DNA of 25,564 nt from RPQJ01 sp052035645 (GCA_052035645.1 JBPOHK010000170.1:1-25564), one strand, 5' to 3'. Counted from the stretch's first letter, positions 16,891-24,995 are shown. The notes: generated from the letters alone by a model not told the origin. Numbers and translations are program-made.

Positions 16891-17176
16891 GCTTGCCCGC
16901 GTCCTCGGTCGCCGTGCCGCGCCGGGCCTCGGCGAGGCGCAGTGCGTTGCGCAGGCGGCCGCGTTCGGCCAGCAGGCGCGCGATCCAGTTCGAGCGCCAC
17001 CAGGCGCCGGCCAGCAGCCCGGCGGCGAACATCACGATGAGCGCGAGCCCGGAGGACACGCGAAACGTCAGGAAGGCGACGTCGACCTCGAAGCGCTGCT
17101 GGTTCAGCGCCGTGAACAGGATGGCCGCAAGCAGGATGAGTGCGATGGCCGACCCGAGCGCCACGCGCCGCAGCAT
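16880..17176 (-). CDS. lapA: LapA family inner-membrane protein (DUF1049)
   Basis: A 98-residue protein with two transmembrane segments (about residues 7-25, LGSAIALILLAAILFTALN, and about 42-62, SSGLALIVMFAAGLLAG). NQQRFEVDVAFLTFRV between them is typical of the LapA domain. A basic and polar cytoplasmic tail follows. It partners LapB in LPS assembly. GGAG lies 8 nt before the ATG, and the gene overlaps lapB by 11 nt, so the two are translationally coupled. A possible extended -10 promoter lies in the 59-nt gap after ihfB. Confidence 0.93.
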   Translation of the reverse strand: MLRRVALGSAIALILLAAILFTALNQQRFEVDVAFLTFRVSSGLALIVMFAAGLLAGAWWRSNWIARLLAERGRLRNALRLAEARRGTATEDAGKHAE

Positions 17177-17206
17177 CGATGAAACTCCGCTGGTGTGACG
17201 ACGGGG

Positions 17207-17215
17207 AGTCTAGCA
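17207..17215 (-). promoter_or_regulatory. Possible extended -10 promoter for lapAB
   Basis: The minus strand reads TGCTAGACT (TGn plus TAGACT, 4 of 6) in the ihfB-lapA gap, about 31 nt before the lapA ATG. It would let lapAB be expressed apart from rpsA-ihfB. No -35 match is seen. Confidence 0.35.
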
Positions 17216-17235
17216 CCGGCCCCGGCCGGCGCGAC

Positions 17236-17565
17236 TCACTCGATCTCGTCGTCGTCGTCGCCGGAATCCGGCAGGTCGCCGCTTCCGGGCCCGTTGACCC
17301 GCTCGCGCAGGTCCTTGCCGGGCTTGAAGTGGGGCACGTACTTGCCGGCCAGCGCGACGGTCTCGCCGGTCTTCGGATTGCGGCCCTGGCGCGGCGGACG
17401 GAAATGCAGGCTGAAGCTGCCGAAGCCGCGGATCTCGATGCGCTGTCCCTGCGCGAGGGCGTCGCTCATGATCTCGAGGATCTGCTTGACGGCCAGCTCG
17501 ACGTCCTTGGCGGGCAAGTGGCTTTGCTTCGCGGCGATGAGCTCGATCAGCTCCGACTTCGTCAT
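17236..17565 (-). CDS. ihfB: Integration host factor subunit beta
   Basis: A 109-residue IHF/HU-fold protein. MTKSELIELIAAKQSHLPAK opens the dimerisation helices, RIEIRGFGSFSLHFRPPRQG and RNPKTGETVALAGKYVPHFK form the DNA-binding arm, and an acidic tail (DSGDDDDEIE) ends it. It pairs with IhfA. The rpsA-ihfB-lapA context is the classical one for IHF-beta. I chose ATG 17565 because it matches the family start; a TTG 12 codons upstream has a badly spaced ribosome site. The acidic C-terminal extension of about 15 residues is a little longer than in E. coli IhfB. Confidence 0.96.
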   Translation of the reverse strand: MTKSELIELIAAKQSHLPAKDVELAVKQILEIMSDALAQGQRIEIRGFGSFSLHFRPPRQGRNPKTGETVALAGKYVPHFKPGKDLRERVNGPGSGDLPDSGDDDDEIE

Positions 17566-17625
17566 GCTGCGCTCGGCGTCCACTCGCGAACTCCCCGGCA
17601 ATCCCCTGTTGACTCTCTTGGGCGA

Positions 17626-17653
17626 GGCCCGCGGCGCTGGCGCGCCGCGGGCC
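17626..17653 (-). terminator. Strong GC hairpin between rpsA and ihfB
   Basis: GGCCCGCGGCGC (17626-17637) and GCGCCGCGGGCC (17642-17653) form a perfect 12-bp all-GC stem with a 4-nt loop, 7 nt after the rpsA stop. No T-run follows, so it may slow or end transcription without a classical U-tract, or protect the rpsA 3' end. Confidence 0.5.
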
Positions 17654-17660
17654 CGCGTGC

Positions 17661-19334
17661 TCAGCTGTCCTGGCCCGAAATCTGCTCCTTGAGCAGGTCG
17701 CCGAGGCTGGTGCCGGTAGTCGAGTCGGAACGATAGCTCTGCATCGCTTCCTGCTCTTCCGCCATGTCCTTGGCCTTGACCGAGAGGGCCACGGTGCGGA
17801 CCTTGCGGTCCACCGCCATGAACTTCGCCTCGACCTCGTCGCCGACCTTGAGGAACGCACGGGCGTCCTCGACGCGGTCACGCGACAGTTCGGAGGCGCG
17901 CAGGTAGCCGTCGATGCCGCCGCCGAGGTCCACGATCGCGCCCTTGGCATCGACCTCGCGCACGAGGCCGCGCACGATGGAGCCCTTCGGGTGCTCCGCG
18001 ATCCAGGACGAGAACGGGTCCTTGGCGAGCTGCTTGACGCTGAGCGAGATGCGCTCGCGCTCCGGGTCGATCGCGACGACGACCGCCTCGACCGTCTGGC
18101 CCTTCTGGTACTGGCGCACGGCTTCCTCGCCGGCGACGTCCCAGGAGAGGTCGGAGAGGTGCACGAGGCCGTCGATGCCGCCCGGCAGGCCGATGAACAG
18201 GCCGAAGTCGGTGATCGAACGGATCTGGCCGCTCACCTTGTCGCCGCGGTTGTAGTTGTCCGCGAATTCGCGCCACGGGTTCGGCTTGCACTGCTTGATG
18301 CCGAGCGAGATGCGACGACGCTCCTCGTCGATGTCGAGCACCATGACCTCGACTTCCTCGCCGATGTGCACGACCTTGGACGGGTTGACGTTCTTGTTCG
18401 TCCAGTCCATCTCGGAGACGTGCACCAGGCCCTCGACGCCTTCCTCGATCTCGACGAAGCAGCCGTAGTCGGCGATGTTGGTGACCTTGCCGAACAGGCG
18501 CGTGCCGGACGGATACCGGCGCGCGATGTTCTGCCACGGGTCGGCGCCGAGCTGCTTGAGGCCGAGGCTGACGCGCTGGCGCTCGCGGTCGAACTTGAGG
18601 ATGCGCACTTCGATCTCGTCGCCTACGTTGACGACTTCGCTCGGGTGCTTGACGCGCTTCCACGCCATGTCGGTGATGTGCAGCAGGCCGTCGATGCCGC
18701 CGAGGTCGACGAACGCGCCGTAGTCGGTGAGGTTCTTGACCACGCCGCGCACGACCGCGCCTTCCTGCAGCTTGTCGAGCAGTTCGCTGCGCTCGGCGCT
18801 GTATTCCTGCTCGACGACGGCGCGGCGCGAGACCACGACGTTGTTGCGCTTCTGGTCGAGCTTGATGATCTTGAACTCGAGCGTCTTGCCCTCGAGGTAG
18901 CTCGGGTCGCGCACGGGGCGCACGTCCACGAGCGAGCCCGGGAGGAAGGCGCGCACGAAGTCGATCTCGACCGTGAAGCCGCCCTTGACGCGGCCGTTGA
19001 TCAGGCCGGTGACGACCTCGCTCTTCTCGAACGCCGATTCGAGGCGCTCCCAGGTGCGGGCCCGCTTGGCCTTCTCGCGCGACAGGCGCGTCTCGCCGGA
19101 GCCGTCCTCGACGCTGTCGAGGGCCACCTCGACGTCGTCGCCCGGCTTGACTTCGACCTCGCCGCGCTCGTTCTTGAACTGGTTGATGTCGATGACGGCC
19201 TCGGACTTGAGGCCCGCGCTCACGACGACTTTGTCGGCGCTGACTTCGATCACTCGCCCGGTGAGGATCTGGCCCGGACGGATCCGCTGACTGGCCAGGC
19301 TCTCTTCGAACAATTGGGCAAAACTTTCGCTCAT
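17661..19334 (-). CDS. rpsA: 30S ribosomal protein S1
   Basis: A 557-residue protein made of six S1/OB-fold repeats, the full gammaproteobacterial length. It opens MSESFAQLFEESLASQ. Repeats are recognisable by GAFVDLGGIDGLLHITDMAW, GCFVEIEEGVEGLVHVSEMD and GLFIGLPGGIDGLVHLSDLS, with a last one near the C-terminus. S1 holds mRNA on the 30S platform and unwinds structured leaders. AGGA lies 11 nt before the ATG in the 144-nt gap after cmk. I see no clear promoter in that gap, though rpsA usually has one. Its position between cmk and ihfB is conserved. Confidence 0.98.
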   Translation of the reverse strand: MSESFAQLFEESLASQRIRPGQILTGRVIEVSADKVVVSAGLKSEAVIDINQFKNERGEVEVKPGDDVEVALDSVEDGSGETRLSREKAKRARTWERLESAFEKSEVVTGLINGRVKGGFTVEIDFVRAFLPGSLVDVRPVRDPSYLEGKTLEFKIIKLDQKRNNVVVSRRAVVEQEYSAERSELLDKLQEGAVVRGVVKNLTDYGAFVDLGGIDGLLHITDMAWKRVKHPSEVVNVGDEIEVRILKFDRERQRVSLGLKQLGADPWQNIARRYPSGTRLFGKVTNIADYGCFVEIEEGVEGLVHVSEMDWTNKNVNPSKVVHIGEEVEVMVLDIDEERRRISLGIKQCKPNPWREFADNYNRGDKVSGQIRSITDFGLFIGLPGGIDGLVHLSDLSWDVAGEEAVRQYQKGQTVEAVVVAIDPERERISLSVKQLAKDPFSSWIAEHPKGSIVRGLVREVDAKGAIVDLGGGIDGYLRASELSRDRVEDARAFLKVGDEVEAKFMAVDRKVRTVALSVKAKDMAEEQEAMQSYRSDSTTGTSLGDLLKEQISGQDS

Positions 19335-19478
19335 GACTGACTGGTTCCTGCAAACGCGTTGCCTGGCGTGCTCCCTGCCCGCCTAGGGTTGATGACACAA
19401 CGCCCGGCTCCTGCCCGGCGCCTACCGACAAACGGTCGCGTGCCCGCTCGCGCGGCCACGCAACCCTCGATGCGTCGC

Positions 19479-20147
19479 TTAGATCCGGCTGACGACGAGT
19501 TCGAGGACCCTGTCCACGACCTGACTGACCGAAAGCCCCGTCGAGTCGATGACGACTGCGTCCCCGGCGGGGCGCAGGGGCGCCACAGGCCGGCTGGAAT
19601 CGCGTCGATCCCGCTCGATAATCTCTTGCGAAAGATCGGCGAGATTAACAGTAAGTCCCTTTTCTTTCAACTGCTTATAGCGCCTGGCCGCGCGTTCCCC
19701 GGCACTCGCGGTCAGGAACACCTTGACCGGGGCGGCAGGGAAAACCACGGTACCCATGTCGCGGCCGTCGGCCACGAGGCCCGGCGGACGGGCAAAAGCG
19801 CGCTGCCGGTCCAGCAATGCCGCGCGGACCGCGGGCATGGCCGCCACCCGCGACGCCTCGGCGCCGGTCGTCTCGGTCCGCAGCGGTCCGGTGACGTCGG
19901 CACCGTCCAGCAGGACCCGTTCGCCCCCGGCCGCATCGACCTCGAACCGCGCGTCGAGGTCCGTGGCCACGGCGGCATGCCCCGCCTCGTCGTCTGGCGC
20001 CAGGCCACGGGACAGGCCCGCCAGCGCGACCAGCCGGTACAGGGCCCCGCTGTCCAGCAGGTGCCAGCCCAGGCGGGTGGCGACGAGCCGGGCGACCGTG
20101 CCCTTGCCGGAGCCGCTCGGACCGTCGATGGCGATGACCGGGACCAA
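19479..20147 (-). CDS. cmk: Cytidylate kinase, probable TTG start
   Basis: A 222-residue NMP kinase that phosphorylates CMP and dCMP. The P-loop is IAIDGPSGSGKGTVARLVA, at about residues 5-23. DSGALYR, DGRDMGTVVFPAA, the RRYKQLKEKG lid region and IIERDRRDSSR are all present. The first plausible start is TTG 20147, 17 nt after the aroA stop. There is no ATG or GTG between that stop and the P-loop. The frame is open further back inside aroA, but only as a shadow. Translation is probably coupled to aroA. The TTG start is inferred; the product is certain. Confidence 0.94.
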   Translation of the reverse strand: MVPVIAIDGPSGSGKGTVARLVATRLGWHLLDSGALYRLVALAGLSRGLAPDDEAGHAAVATDLDARFEVDAAGGERVLLDGADVTGPLRTETTGAEASRVAAMPAVRAALLDRQRAFARPPGLVADGRDMGTVVFPAAPVKVFLTASAGERAARRYKQLKEKGLTVNLADLSQEIIERDRRDSSRPVAPLRPAGDAVVIDSTGLSVSQVVDRVLELVVSRI

Positions 20148-20164
20148 CCTGCCCGCCCGCGCCC

Positions 20165-21466
20165 TCAGGCGCGCTCCTCGATCCGCAGGCCGACGGAACC
20201 GGCCAGCGCCGCGAATCCCGGGAAGGACGTGGCGACGTTGGCGGTGTCGAGGATCTCGATCGGCCCGTCGGCGCGCAGGCTCGCGACCGCGAACGCCATG
20301 GCCACCCGGTGATCGCCGCGGCTGTCGATGGTGCCGCCCCGCAGCGGCCCGCCCTCGATGCGCAGGCCGTCGGGCCGCACCTCGTGGCGCACGCCGAGCG
20401 CCTCGAGGCCCCGCGCCATGGAGGCGATGCGGTCGCTCTCCTTGACGCGCAGTTCCTCGGCGCCGGTGACCAGGGTCTCGCCTTCCGCGCAGGCCGCCGC
20501 GACGAAAAAGGCCGGGAATTCGTCGATCGCGAGCGGCACCAGCCGCTCGGGCACCCGCACGCCGCGCAGCCGCGCGGGTCGCACCTCGATGTCGGCGACC
20601 GGCTCGGCGCCGCAGCTGCGGTGGTTGATCAGGCGCAGGTCGGCGCCCATCAGCGCGAGCATCTCGAGGATGCCGGTGCGCGTCGGGTTCACGCCCACGT
20701 TGCGGATCGTGAACGGCTCGCGCGCCCCGATGCAGGCCGCCACGAGGAAGAAGGCCGCCGAGGAAATGTCGCCCGGCACGGCCACGTCGGCCGCCTGCAG
20801 TTCCGCCGGAGGCACCACGGTGACCACGCCGTTGCGGGCACGAACCTCGCAACCGAAGCCCTGCAGCATCCGCTCGGTGTGGTCGCGGGTGACGGCCGGT
20901 TCGACCACGGTGGTCTCGCCCGCGGCGTACAGGCCGGCGAGCAGCACCGCCGACTTCACCTGGGCGCTCGCCACCGGCATCTCGTAGCGGATGCCCTGCA
21001 ACGGGGCGCCGCCCGTGATGCGCACCGGCGGCCTGCCGTCCGTGGTCGCGATGCGGGCGCCCATGGCGCGCAGCGGCGTCGCCGCACGCTCCATCGGCCG
21101 GCGCATCAGCGACTCGTCGCCGACCAGCACCGAGTCGAAGGGCTGGGCGGCGAGCAGGCCCATGAACAGCCGCATCGCCGTGCCCGCGTTGCCCATGTCG
21201 AGCGTGCCGGCGGGCGCGCCGAGTCCGCGCAGGCCGACGCCGTGCACGATCACCTCGCCCGGCCCCGGGCGCTCGACGCGGACGCCGAGCTCGCGCACGG
21301 CCCGCATGGTCGAGAGACAGTCCTCGCCCTCGAGAAAGCCGGTGACGCGGGTCGTGCCGCGCGCGATCGCGCCGAACATCACCGCGCGATGCGAGATCGA
21401 CTTGTCGCCGGGGACCGTCACCTCGCCCGCGAGTCCCGGCGCCGGCGCGACCCGATACGAACCCAT
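20165..21466 (-). CDS. aroA: 3-phosphoshikimate 1-carboxyvinyltransferase (EPSP synthase), class II motifs
   Basis: A 433-residue enzyme that joins PEP and shikimate-3-phosphate, the sixth step of the chorismate pathway. The fold is complete: TVPGDKSISHRAVMFGAIA (17-35), LDMGNAGTAMRLFMGLLA (89-106), VASAQVKSAVLLAGL, TRDHTERML, VGVNPTRTGIL and KESDRIASMARGL. It carries all four class II motifs (GDKS, SAQVK, RDHTE, NPTR), as in CP4-type and Bacillus enzymes. The residue that is Ala in CP4 is Gly here. The start ATG is 2 nt after the pheA stop with a weak ribosome site, so translational coupling is likely. cmk follows 17 nt downstream. Confidence 0.96.
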   Translation of the reverse strand: MGSYRVAPAPGLAGEVTVPGDKSISHRAVMFGAIARGTTRVTGFLEGEDCLSTMRAVRELGVRVERPGPGEVIVHGVGLRGLGAPAGTLDMGNAGTAMRLFMGLLAAQPFDSVLVGDESLMRRPMERAATPLRAMGARIATTDGRPPVRITGGAPLQGIRYEMPVASAQVKSAVLLAGLYAAGETTVVEPAVTRDHTERMLQGFGCEVRARNGVVTVVPPAELQAADVAVPGDISSAAFFLVAACIGAREPFTIRNVGVNPTRTGILEMLALMGADLRLINHRSCGAEPVADIEVRPARLRGVRVPERLVPLAIDEFPAFFVAAACAEGETLVTGAEELRVKESDRIASMARGLEALGVRHEVRPDGLRIEGGPLRGGTIDSRGDHRVAMAFAVASLRADGPIEILDTANVATSFPGFAALAGSVGLRIEERA

Positions 21467-21468
21467 GG

Positions 21469-22620
21469 TCAGAGGATCGCCTTCGGATACGAGCCGAGCA
21501 CCTTGCACAGCGTCGAGCGGGACTTCAGTTCGGCCAGCGCGCCGGCGAGCGGCTCCAGATCGGCGTGCCCGTCGAGGTCGACGAAGAACACGTAGTCCCA
21601 CTTGCGGCGGCGCGACGGGCGCGACTCGATGCGCGTCAGGCTGATGCCGGCCTTCGCGAACGGCTCCAGCAACCGGAACAGCGCGCCCGGCGCGTCGGTG
21701 TGCGACGCCGAGATCATGAGCGTGGTCTTGTCGTCGGCGCTCGGCGCCGCGGACTTGCGCCCGATCACGAGGAAGCGCGTCGTGTTGTCCGGGCGGTCCT
21801 CGATCTGCGGCACCAGCAGGTTGAGGCCGTACACGTCGGCGGCGCTCGCCCCGGCGATCGCGGCCGTGCCGTCCTCGTCGCGGGCGCGGCGGGCGCCCTC
21901 GGCATTGCTGCCGACCGGGACGCGCTCGACGCCCGGCAGGTTCTCCTGCAGCCAGATGCGGCACTGGGCCAGCGACTGCGGGTGGCCGCAGACCCGCTTG
22001 ATGGCGCCGAGCGAGTCCATCGCGCCCATCAGGTTCTGGTGGATGCGCAGTTCGACCTCGCTGCAGATCCTGAGCGGCGAGGTGAGGAACATGTCGAGCG
22101 TGTTGTTGACCGTGCCCTCGGAGGAGTTCTCGACCGGCACCACGCCGAAGTCGGCCGCGCCGGACTCGACCTCGTGAAAGACCTCCTCGACCGAGCCCAG
22201 CGGCAGCGCGCGCACCGAGTGCCCGAAGTGCTTGAGCACCGCCTGCTGCGTGAAGGTGCCCTCCGGCCCGAGGAAGCCGACCTTGAGCGGGTTCTGCTGG
22301 GCGAGGCAGGCGGACATGATCTCGCGGAACAGCCGCACGACCTCTTCGTCGCGCAGGGGCCCGCGCTCCGCGCGATTGCGCTCGAGCGCGAGACGCAGCA
22401 CCTGGGCCTCGCGCTCCGGCCGGTAGAAGTCCACGGTCTGGCCGCTGGCGTGCTTGGAGATGCCGACCTGCTGCGCGAGTCGCGCCCGCTCGCTGATCAG
22501 CGCGTGCAGTTGCGCGTCGACGGAGTCGCTGCGCCCGCGGATCGCCTACAGGGCCGGCTTCACGGTCGCGGCCGCCGCGGGAGCGGCGCGCCGGGAGGAA
22601 CGTGCCTTCTTCTTCGCCAT
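21469..22620 (-). CDS. pheA: Bifunctional chorismate mutase/prephenate dehydratase, interrupted by an in-frame TAG
   Basis: The P-protein converts chorismate to prephenate and then phenylpyruvate. From ATG 22620 the frame reads MAKKKARSSRRAAP and on to VKPAL, meets TAG (22548-22546), then continues AIRGRSDSVDAQLHALISER, the first chorismate mutase helix. It runs on without another stop to 21469: FYRPEREAQVLR, LFREIMSACLAQQ, prephenate dehydratase (KVGFLGPEGTFTQQAVL, DNTTRFLVIGR) and the Phe-binding ACT domain (DAPGALFRLLEPF, ESRPSRRRKWDYVFFVD). Without the stop it is 383 residues, the usual size. ATG 22620 lies 4 nt after serA. Between TAG and GTG 22434 there is no ATG, GTG or TTG. The GTG would give 321 residues with half the mutase domain lost and has no ribosome site. 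This is a nonsense mutation or a sequence error. Confidence 0.9.
22546..22548 (-). other. In-frame amber codon at pheA codon 25
   Basis: TAG interrupts the pheA frame between a Lys/Arg/Ala-rich N-terminus and the chorismate mutase helix. Against E. coli PheA it aligns with a residue three before the conserved Arg of the first helix (L-x-x-I-R pattern). One base change from AAG, CAG, GAG, TCG, TGG or TTG would create it. Confidence 0.85.
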
Positions 22621-22624
22621 GTCG

Positions 22625-23791
22625 CTACACCAGCCGCGCCGACAGGACGCCCGGGATCGCGCGCAGCTGCGCGAGCACCGGCGGCGGCAGCGGTCCGTCG
22701 AGGTCGATGATCGTGTACGCGAGCTCGCCGCGCGACTTGTTCAGCAGGTCGGCGATGTTGATGCCGGCCGCCGCGAGGCAGGTCGAGATCTGGCCGACCA
22801 TGTTCGGCACGTTGTCGTTGGCGATGGCGACGCGGTTGCCGCCCGTGCGCGGCATCACCGCCTCCGGGAAGTTGACCGAGTTGCGCACGTTGCCGTTCTC
22901 GAGATAGTCGCGCAGGGTGTCGGCCACCAGGATCGCGCAGTTCTCCTCGGCCTCGCCCGTCGAGGCGCCGAGGTGCGGCAGCGCCACGACCTTCGGATGG
23001 TTCTTGCAGGCGCGCGTCGGGAAGTCGCAGACGTAGGCCGCGAGGTGCCCGCGATCGAGCGCCGCGAGCACGGCCGCCTCGTCGACGATCGCCGCACGCG
23101 CGAAATTGAGCACGATCGCGCCCTTGGGCATGAGGCGGATACGCGCCTCGTTCACCATGCCCCGCGTGGCGTCCATCATCGGCACGTGCACGGTGATCAT
23201 GTCCGAGCGGGCGAACAGGTCGTCCAGGCTGAGCGCCTGCTCGACTCCCGAGGACAGCTGCCATGCGCGCTGGACCGTGATCTGCGGGTCGTAGCCGAGC
23301 ACCTTCATGCGCAGGCCGAGCGCGGCGTTCGCGACCTCCACGCCGATGGCGCCGAGGCCGACGACGCCGAGCGTGCGGCCCGGCAGCTCGCTGCCGACGA
23401 ACTGCTTCTTGCCGCGCTCGACGGCCTCCTCGATCGCGTGGTCGTCGCCCTGGAGCGAGCGGACGTGCTCCCAGGCCTGGCAGATGTTGCGCGTGCCGAG
23501 GAACAGGCCGGCGAGCACGAGTTCCTTGACCGCGTTGGCGTTGGCGCCCGGCGCGTTGAACACCGGCACGCCGCGCTTGCTGAGCTTCGCGACGGGCACG
23601 TTGTTCGTGCCGGCGCCGGCGCGCGCGACCGCCAGCACGCTCGCGGGGATCTCGAGCGCGTGCATGTCCGCCGAGCGCACGAGGACCGCGTCCGGGTGGC
23701 CGATCTCGGAAGCGACTTCGTAGCGATCGCGCGGCAGGCGCTCGAGCCCGCGCACCGAGATGTTGTTGAGCGTGAGGATCTTGAACGACAT
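22625..23791 (-). CDS. serA: D-3-phosphoglycerate dehydrogenase with C-terminal ACT domain
   Basis: A 388-residue NAD-dependent 2-hydroxyacid dehydrogenase for the first step of serine synthesis. It belongs to the shorter family beginning FKILTLNNISVRGLERLPR. Substrate-side motifs RAGAGTNNVPV (57-67) and NAPGANANAVKELVL are present. The NAD fold has GVVGLGAIG at 142-150, with R232 (NFARAAIVDE) and H273 (LPHLGAST). The ACT domain (about 318-388) contains NVPNMVGQISTCLAAAGINI. The usual catalytic Glu of the DVFxxEP motif is not evident, since the site reads YVCDFPTRACKNHPK. The gene starts 3 nt after serC and ends 4 nt before the pheA ATG. Adjacent serC supports the serine role over another hydroxyacid. 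Confidence 0.93.
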   Translation of the reverse strand: MSFKILTLNNISVRGLERLPRDRYEVASEIGHPDAVLVRSADMHALEIPASVLAVARAGAGTNNVPVAKLSKRGVPVFNAPGANANAVKELVLAGLFLGTRNICQAWEHVRSLQGDDHAIEEAVERGKKQFVGSELPGRTLGVVGLGAIGVEVANAALGLRMKVLGYDPQITVQRAWQLSSGVEQALSLDDLFARSDMITVHVPMMDATRGMVNEARIRLMPKGAIVLNFARAAIVDEAAVLAALDRGHLAAYVCDFPTRACKNHPKVVALPHLGASTGEAEENCAILVADTLRDYLENGNVRNSVNFPEAVMPRTGGNRVAIANDNVPNMVGQISTCLAAAGINIADLLNKSRGELAYTIIDLDGPLPPPVLAQLRAIPGVLSARLV

Positions 23792-23794
23792 GGG

Positions 23795-24877
23795 TCAGCC
23801 GTGCGTGCGCTGGAATTCGGCCATGTAGGCGACCAGCGCCTCGACGCCCGCCATCGGCATGGCGTTGTAGAGGCTGGCGCGCATGCCGCCGACGGAGCGG
23901 TGGCCCTCGAGGGCGACGAGGCCGGCCTGCTTCGCGCCCTCGATGAACGGCTTGTCGAGGGCGGGATCGGGCAGCGTGAACGGCACGTTCATCCACGACC
24001 GGCACGCGGGCTCGACGGGATTGCGGTAGTAGCCCGAGCCCTCGATCGCACCGTAGAGTTTCGCGGCCTTGGCGCGGTTGGCCTGCTCCATCGCCGCCAC
24101 GCCGCCCTGGCGCTTGATCCACTGGAACACGAGGCCGGCGACGTACCAGGAATAGGTGGTCGGCGTGTTGAGCATCGAGCCGTCCGCGGCCATCGCCTTC
24201 CAGTCGAAGACGGTCGGCACGTCCGCGCGCGCCCTGCCGAGCAGGTCCTCGCGCACGATGACGACCACGAGTCCGGCCGGACCGATGTTCTTCTGCGCGC
24301 CGGCATAGATCACGCCGTAGCGGCTCACGTCGATCGGCCGGGAGAGGATGCTCGAGGAGAAGTCCGCGACCAGCGGCACGTCGCCTGTGTCGGGCACGAA
24401 CGGGAACTCGACGCCGCCGATGGTCTCGTTCGGCGTGTAGTGCAGGTAGGCCGCGCCCGCAGTGGGCTTCCAGGCCGACTGCGCCGGCACGCCGGTGTAA
24501 TTGCCGCCCGCGTCGGCCGCCACGTTGACCTTGCAGTAGCGCTTCGCCTCGCCGATCGCCTTCTTGGACCAGGCACCGGTGTTGACGTAGTCCGCGACCG
24601 CGCCGTCGGCGGCCGCCAGGTTGAGCGGGATCGCCGCGAACTGCGCGGTGGCGCCGCCCTGCAGGAACAGCACCTTGTAGTTCGACGGCACGGCGAGCAG
24701 CTCGCGCAGGTCCGCCTCGGCCTGCTGGGCGATGCCGACGAACGCCTTGCCGCGGTGGCTCATCTCCATCACGGACATGCCCTGTCCGTGCCAGTCGAGC
24801 ATCTCGTCGCGCAGCTGCTCGAGAACCGCCTGCGGCAGGGCCGCCGGTCCGGCGCTGAAGTTGTAGACGCGGGTCAT
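23795..24877 (-). CDS. serC: Phosphoserine aminotransferase
   Basis: A 360-residue class V PLP aminotransferase that makes 3-phosphoserine from 3-phosphohydroxypyruvate and glutamate; it also serves pyridoxine synthesis in many bacteria. The opening RVYNFSAGPAALPQAVLEQL, the loop FLQGGATAQFAAIPLNL, TIGGVEFPFVPDTGDVPLVAD and the lysine motif YAGAQKNIGPAGLVVVIVRE with K196 are complete. The position matches E. coli SerC K198. It follows gyrA after 118 nt and is coupled to serA 3 nt downstream, so both enzymes of the path are made from one message. A GGAG lies 11 nt before the ATG. An extended -10 is visible upstream. Confidence 0.97.
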   Translation of the reverse strand: MTRVYNFSAGPAALPQAVLEQLRDEMLDWHGQGMSVMEMSHRGKAFVGIAQQAEADLRELLAVPSNYKVLFLQGGATAQFAAIPLNLAAADGAVADYVNTGAWSKKAIGEAKRYCKVNVAADAGGNYTGVPAQSAWKPTAGAAYLHYTPNETIGGVEFPFVPDTGDVPLVADFSSSILSRPIDVSRYGVIYAGAQKNIGPAGLVVVIVREDLLGRARADVPTVFDWKAMAADGSMLNTPTTYSWYVAGLVFQWIKRQGGVAAMEQANRAKAAKLYGAIEGSGYYRNPVEPACRSWMNVPFTLPDPALDKPFIEGAKQAGLVALEGHRSVGGMRASLYNAMPMAGVEALVAYMAEFQRTHG

Positions 24878-24919
24878 GGGCTTGCCGTCTCCGTCGGAGG
24901 TCGTTTTGCGCTGCAGCGC

Positions 24920-24928
24920 AGTGTAGCA
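24920..24928 (-). promoter_or_regulatory. Possible extended -10 promoter for the serC operon
   Basis: The minus strand reads TGCTACACT (TGn plus TACACT, 4 of 6) about 43 nt before the serC ATG, between the gyrA-side hairpin and the gene. A -35 match is lacking. It would give serC-serA-pheA-aroA transcription independent of gyrA. Confidence 0.4.
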
Positions 24929-24941
24929 GGACGGCGCGCGC

Positions 24942-24967
24942 CGCCGTGCCCCGGGCTGGGCACGGCG
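24942..24967 (-). terminator. GC-rich hairpin after gyrA
   Basis: CGCCGTGCCC (24942-24951) and GGGCACGGCG (24958-24967) form a perfect 10-bp stem with a 6-nt loop, 28 nt after the gyrA stop. The palindrome CGGCGCGCGCCG (24932-24943) abuts it. No U-tract follows, so termination strength is uncertain. Confidence 0.45.
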
Positions 24968-24995
24968 CGACGGGACGGGACGGGCTGGACCGGGT

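Noticed and set aside
17566..17601. Longer ihfB from a TTG start
   Set aside because: The purine tract lies only about 2 nt before the TTG, and the extra 12 residues are absent from the IHF-beta family start.
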